From Cocos nucifera (lineage: Eukaryota > Streptophyta > Magnoliopsida > Arecales > Arecaceae), in assembly GCA_006176705.1 (NCBI GenBank), contig QRFJ01005037.1:220886-284885 (forward strand): 64,000 nt of DNA, given 5' to 3'. How positions within the stretch are numbered: the first letter of the stretch is position 1; each line of letters opens with the position of its first letter. Made by a program: the position numbers and the translations under genes. The notes beneath the pieces are model-generated. The model searched no databases and was not told where the DNA came from. It saw nothing but the letters and a program-made list of their open reading frames with translations. Of this stretch, positions 58,961 to 64,000 are shown piece by piece.

Positions 58961-61900
58961 CTAAAGCCAATTGGCTACAAGTCTAAGTCCCATCTTCTCA
59001 AGGTGGGCTTCGATCTTCTGCTGGCCCAACGGCTTTGTAAGTGGGTCTGCCACATTATCTGTGGAGTTGACTCTCTTGACCTCAACGTAACCTTTCTCAA
59101 GGTAATCGCGGATGAGATGATATCGCCGCTCAATGTGCTTGGACTTCTGGTGAGACCTCGGCTCCTTAGCAAGGGCTATGGCGCCATTGTTGTCGCAGTA
59201 AAGAGGAATGGCATCTGATGGCATTACTCCAATTTCTGCAGCAAACTTCTTGTACCAGAATGCTTCCTTTGCAGCCTCTGATGCAGCTATATATTCTGCT
59301 TCCATGGTGGAATCTGCTATCACAGTTTGCTTGGAACTCTTCCAGCTGACAGCTCCACCATTGCACACAAACAGACTTCCAGATGTCGACTTTCGATCAT
59401 CTATATCGGACATGAAGTCCGAGTCTGTGTATCCCTGAACTTGGAGTTCTCCATTACCAAAGACCAACATCATATCCTTAGTTCTTCTCAAGTACTTAAG
59501 GATACATTTCACAGAAGTCCAGTGTTCTTCACCTGGATTTGACTGATATCTGCTTGTGACACTCACAGCATGGGCTATATCAGGTCGTGTACATAGCATG
59601 GCATACATGAGGCTCCCTATTGCAGAAGCATAAGGGATCTTGCTCATGCGTTCTATTTCCTCAGGTGTGCTGGGGCACATCTTCTTGGAAAGATGAATAC
59701 CATGTCTGAAGGGTATTAATCCCCTCTTAGAGTTTTCCATACTAAACCTCTTTAGTACTTCCTCTATGTACATCTTCTGTGAAAGTCCTAGCATCCTATT
59801 CGGTCTATCCCTATAGACCTTAATTCCTAGAATAAAGGATGCTTCACCTAGGTCTTTCATGGAGAATTCCTTGGACAACCACATCTTGACTGATGTCAAC
59901 ATGGGAATATCATTCCCAATAAGGAGGATGTCATCCACGTACAATACGAGGAAGACAACAGCGCTCCCACTGACCCTTTTGAAAACACATGGTTCCTCTT
60001 CGTTTTTGATGAAACCAAACTTTTTGATCACATCATTGAAACGAGTGTTCCAGCTCCGAGATGCTTGCTTAAGTCCATATATGGACCTTTGCAGCTTGCA
60101 AACCTTGTGATCAGTATCACTGGATGTGAAACCTAGCGGCTGTTCCATATAGATATCTTCCTCAAGATATCCATTTAGGAATGCCGTTTTCACGTCCATT
60201 TGCCATATTTCATAATCGAAATAGGCTGCAACAGCAAGCAATGTGCGGATGGATTTTAGCATAGCTACTGGGGAAAAGGTATCCTGATAGTCAATGCCTT
60301 CACGTTGACTATAACCTTTTGCCACCAGTCTAGCCTTGAATGTCTCCACATTCCCATCTGCACCAATCTTTCTCTTGAAGATCCATTTACATCCCAATAG
60401 GTACTATACCTTCTGGTGGATCTACCAAGGTCCAGACTTGGTTTGAGTGCATCGAGTCGAATTTCTGACTTCATTGCCTCAAGCCATTTCTCGGAGTCGA
60501 TATCTGATATCGCCTCGTTGTAGGTTTTGGGATCATCACCATGAGCACCATTACCTATGAGGAACATTTCCTCTACATCCTCTGAAATAATACCTAAGTA
60601 TCTTTCAGGGGGACGGGAAACTCTTTCCGATCTACGAGGTGGAGGAGGTAGTGTTCTTATTGGCTCAACCTGATTTGGTTCCACTTGGTCCTTAGCTCTT
60701 TCTGCTTGTGAGACTTTCTCATCAAGCTTAATCTGCTTTCCAATGCCACTATCTTGAATAAACTATTTTTCAAGAAATATGGCATGTCGACTCACAATCA
60801 CATTGTGGTCTTCTGGAATGTAGAAATAGTATCCTAATGACTCTTTAGGATATCCTATGAATCGAGCTCTAAAGGACCTAAACTCTAACTTGTCCGCTTG
60901 TTGTCTTTTGACATGAGCCGGACAACCCCAAATTCTGAGATGACTCAGACTTGGTTTCTTACCGTGCCATATCTCATACGGTGTGGTAGGAACGGTTTTA
61001 GAGGGAACCCTATTCAGTAGATAAATTGAAGTTAATAATGAATGTCCCCAAAGAAAATCAGGGAGGTCTGTGAAGCTCATCATGGATCGAACCATATCCA
61101 ATAGAGTCCGATTTCTCCGTTCTGAAACCCCGTTGAGTTGAGGTGTTCCTGGTGGAGTCCATTGAGAGACTATGCCATTTTCCTTAAGATAGTCTAGGAA
61201 TTCCCGGCTAAGGTATTCACCTCCTCGATCTGATCGAAGAACCTTAATGGGTTTTCCAGTTTGTTTTTCTACTTCATGTCTGAATTCTTTGAACTTTTCA
61301 AAAGCTTCAGACTTGTGTCTCATAAGATACACATACCCATACCTAGACAGATCATCGGTAAAGGTAATGAAGTAGACAAAATTGCCTCTAGCCGGCACAT
61401 CAAATGGGCCGCACACATCAGTATGTACTAGGGCAAGGAGATCTGTGGCCCTCTCCCCATGTCCAACAAAAGGGAGTTTAGTCATTTTGCCTTGAAGACA
61501 AGATTCACAAGTTGGATATGACTCGGAAAGTCAATGGACTCAATAGCCCATTTTTCTCCAATTTGTTGATCCTATCTTCTGCTATATGACCTAATCTCAG
61601 GTGCCATAGATATCTGTCGTTTGGACTATCCCTAGGTCGTTTGGCATTCACGTTTTGCTCGATAGTTAGAACAGGTACATCAATATGTAGCTGATAAAGA
61701 CCATTAATAAGGAAACCATTTGCAATTTTATTTCTTTCATAAAGAATGTTACAATGGTCCTTAAAGAAGGTGATCACATAACCTTCTTGTGCTAAGCATG
61801 AAACAGAAATCAAATTCCTGCTAGCTGCAGGCACATAATAACAGTCTTTCAAAACTAAGTCTAAACCAGATGGTAATCGAAGAGGGTATGTTCCCACGGC

Positions 61901-62926
61901 TACTGCAGCAACTCTTGCTCCATTACCGATGCGTAGGATCATGTCTCCATCCCTCAGCCTCCTGCTATCCTCAAGACCCTGCATAGAAGTGCACAGATGA
62001 GCACTAGAACCAGAGTCAAGCACCCAACTGGATGCAGAAGAAACCGTAAGGTTAGACTCAATAACGAGCATACCTCCAGAAGGACCTTCCTTCTTGTTCT
62101 TCAGGGTGGCCAGGTAAGTAGGGCAGTTCCGCTTCCAATGGCCGTCGCTGTTGCAATGGAAACACTTTCCTTTGCCATCGACCTTCTTCTTCGGTTCTGC
62201 CTTCTTCTTCTTTGATCCTTCTACCTTTTGCTTTTTCACAGACTTCTTTTTCTTTCCATAAGACTTTCTTTTGGAAGAAGTCCGTTCCATAGCAAGAACT
62301 GAGCCTTTAGAACCTTTCATAGAAAGCTCAGCGGTAACCAGCATATTCATCAACTCGGCCAAGGAATTTTGAAGTTTATGCATGTGGTAATTCATGATGA
62401 ATTGCCCATATGCATCAGTCAAGGATTGCAGAATAATATCATTCTGCAAGTCCAAGTCCAACTTCACACCGAGCTTCTCAAGCTCTTCCATGTCCTTGAT
62501 CATTGTCAGACAGTGATCTTGGACTGACTGCCCATCACGCATCTTAGCCTTAAAAAGTCATTTCGTGACTTGATATTTGGCTGCGCGACTCTGTTCACCA
62601 AACATCTCCTGCAGGTGAGCCAACATTTGGCGAGCAGTCCCGATATCTTCATGTTGGCGCTGGAGCTCATCAGACATCGAGCCCAACATGTAGTATCTGG
62701 CCTTATTGTCTTCGTCAATCCATTTTTCCAGAGACGCTCTCTGTTCAGTGGATGGACGAGCTGGTAAGGTGGGAGGGTCCTGGTCCAAAACATGTGTTAA
62801 CTTCTCTGAACCCAAAACAATTTTGTAGTTCCTGAGCCAATCTTTATAATTGGGTCCAGTCAGTCTATGTGTGTCTAGGATACGTGCCAGTGGGTTGGAC
62901 GCAGACATTTTCCTGTAGAGAGTCAA
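58961..62926 (-). pseudogene. copia E gag-pol polyprotein, nearly intact
   Basis: Read on the minus strand from MSASNPLARILDTHRL (62926). Gag comes first, with an intact CCHC knuckle (CFHCNSDGHWKRNC). Protease has DSGSSAHLC. The integrase zinc finger (WHLRLGH, then CESC-type) leads to a core with the catalytic triad visible as HTDVCG, LRSDRGGEY and GVSERRNRT (61485-60763). The last 478 codons (60397-58961) are open and hold complete reverse transcriptase (YVDD at residues 153-156) and RNase H (YTDSDFMSDIDDRKSTSG, then EAEYIAASEA). Lesions: in-frame TGA at 62558-62560, an extra base near 61526, TAG at 60763-60765, and extra bases near 60453 and 60391. The two stops are shared with D. An intact copy would make the whole replication machinery; this one cannot without readthrough or frameshifting. 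Confidence 0.9.
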
Positions 62927-64000
62927 AGATTCTAGTTAGATACTGTAATTTTGACTTGACCAATTTGTTTAGGGATTTTATTTTTAAACAAATTAGCTCC
63001 CACTATTTTCTCGGATCCCTACACTCCCTCTGTAGAGATGCGAAAATCTCCGCGATTGATGATTTCTAGTGGGTGGTGCGGTCTCACCAACTGACTCATC
63101 ACCTCACCTAACAGTTATTGGTGATGGGTTAGCCAATGAGTGAACAACTCTTGTTCAATGATTCTCTAATCATGGTGCACCCAAACTTGGTCTCTAATTC
63201 ATGAATCTCACCGTATCCGGAATATTGATCCACTCCTTAGTTAAGTCAGACCCACCATTTGCATAGACTGGGTTCCTAATTGGGTCTCTCACCGTATCCG
63301 GAATATTGAGCCCAACTCATCCTCCAGCCCATAGCATCCAATGCCTAATAGACATGGTTGCGTCTTCCCGGTGCAACTGAGCCACTGTATCCAGCCGAGA
63401 ACAATCAACCCCGGGAAGGGCCCGCACATCTACAATGGTGGAAGACCTCGGACTTAATCTTTTCTTAGGGAGAATTGATTCAGGTCTCATTAAACTAGAC
63501 TTGGCTTAGTCATAACAATTATGACTAACCTAGTGGCATGGGTCAGCTCGGATTATTGACCACCTCAGATCAGAACTGTGTCAACAGATATGGCCAGGTA
63601 AGTGAGACCGGTGGAAGGAATATGCCATTAACTCGTACAAGAACGCATTCAGGTCGAGTAGCTTCCAATTAAAAACCAGTCGGTCGTCTGTGCCAAACTT
63701 ACCTTAGACACCAAATTGTTGAGTCAGAACCAATTGGGTTAGCCTACAATCCAGACTCTAACCTCTGAGCCTAATTAGGTCTTGCTTGATCGTGACTCGA
63801 TCTTGACCCAGACTTAATCCTATTAGGCTGGTCAATTTAAGCATTGTTGATCCCATCTAACCAACTCTTGATTCGGTTTGATCAACCGCTTAGACCTAAT
63901 TGAGCTACCCAAGCCCGAACCCAGTATTATGAATATGTCTTAGATCTGAAATTCTCAATTTTAGACCTAATTAATATTCCATAAACTTAATTCTTAATTA
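62927..64000 (-). other. untranslated leader of copia E (partial)
   Basis: Non-coding leader up to the window end, closely matching 49825-50900 of D. The MITE site of C is empty here (TTA at 63465-63467). The primer-binding site and 5' LTR are beyond the window. Confidence 0.7.

Larger units (their letters stand above)
56669..64000 (-). mobile_element. Ty1/copia LTR retrotransposon E, best-preserved copy, cut by window end
   Basis: Minus-oriented copy of the C/D family: 3' LTR at 56669-58946, polypurine tract complement at 58947, gag-pol to 62926, and a leader that runs off the window. It is inserted into gypsy fragment F after GGACA (56664-56668). CpG sites are better kept than in D, so E is younger. 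The 5' LTR and right flank are outside the window. Confidence 0.88.

Noticed and set aside
1..64000. A new defence, biosynthetic or signalling gene system
   Set aside because: All substantial coding regions resolve to known retrotransposon or transposase families or to RNase J. Nothing groups into an uncharacterised multi-gene system.

Overview
The window is nuclear DNA of a flowering plant. Ty3/gypsy and Ty1/copia LTR retrotransposons with plant-type features fill most of it, and there are small hAT and Tourist-like DNA elements. The only recognisable host gene is the 3' part of a gene with spliceosomal introns. A monocot, perhaps a palm, is my guess from the general look of the repeats; nothing seen proves it. 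There are no bacterial-style operons, CRISPR arrays, rRNAs or tRNAs.

Layout. (A) 1-7471: 3' part of a Tat-like Ty3/gypsy element on the + strand, with RNase H and integrase remains, a 176-bp tandem array, a long antisense ORF region and the 3' LTR. It sits in a decayed hAT transposase gene (7480-8265, minus). 8266-14818 is non-coding and holds a duplicated palindromic repeat (9074-9500), a 1082-bp non-autonomous hAT element with a perfect 8-bp target duplication (9685-10766), and a 67-bp tandem duplication (11797-11930). (B) 14858-26857: a second, complete Tat-like element with LTRs, gag, pol, a ~112-bp tandem array and antisense ORFs. It is nested in a Tourist-like MITE (14822-27117). 27544-29728 holds the last three exons of a chloroplast RNase J gene, including its plant-specific GT-1 (trihelix) tail. 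(C) 30520-41392: a full-length, degenerate copia element (+) with LTRs of about 2.2 kb and a MITE in its leader. 41393-43526 is unassigned repeat-like DNA. (D) 43527-53976: a copia element on the minus strand that looks chimeric. (F) 53977-56668: a gypsy pol fragment. (E) 56669-64000: a copia element on the minus strand, the best preserved, running off the window end.

How it fits together. The retroelements are parasitic, and every copy seen carries disabling lesions. A, B and F are relatives. C, D and E are one copia family, with D and E forming a close subfamily that shares two in-frame stops and a cluster of WRKY-type W-boxes in U3. The order of insertion can be read from target duplications, nested positions and empty sites in sister copies. 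If the RNase J gene is intact, its upstream exons lie outside the window, so an intron of more than 27 kb would contain A, the hAT elements, the MITE and B.

I found no convincing new biological system. The most useful leads are the chimeric copia D, the GC-rich cargo of the hAT element, the rapidly changing tandem arrays and conserved antisense coding region of the gypsy elements, and the W-box cluster in the copia LTRs.
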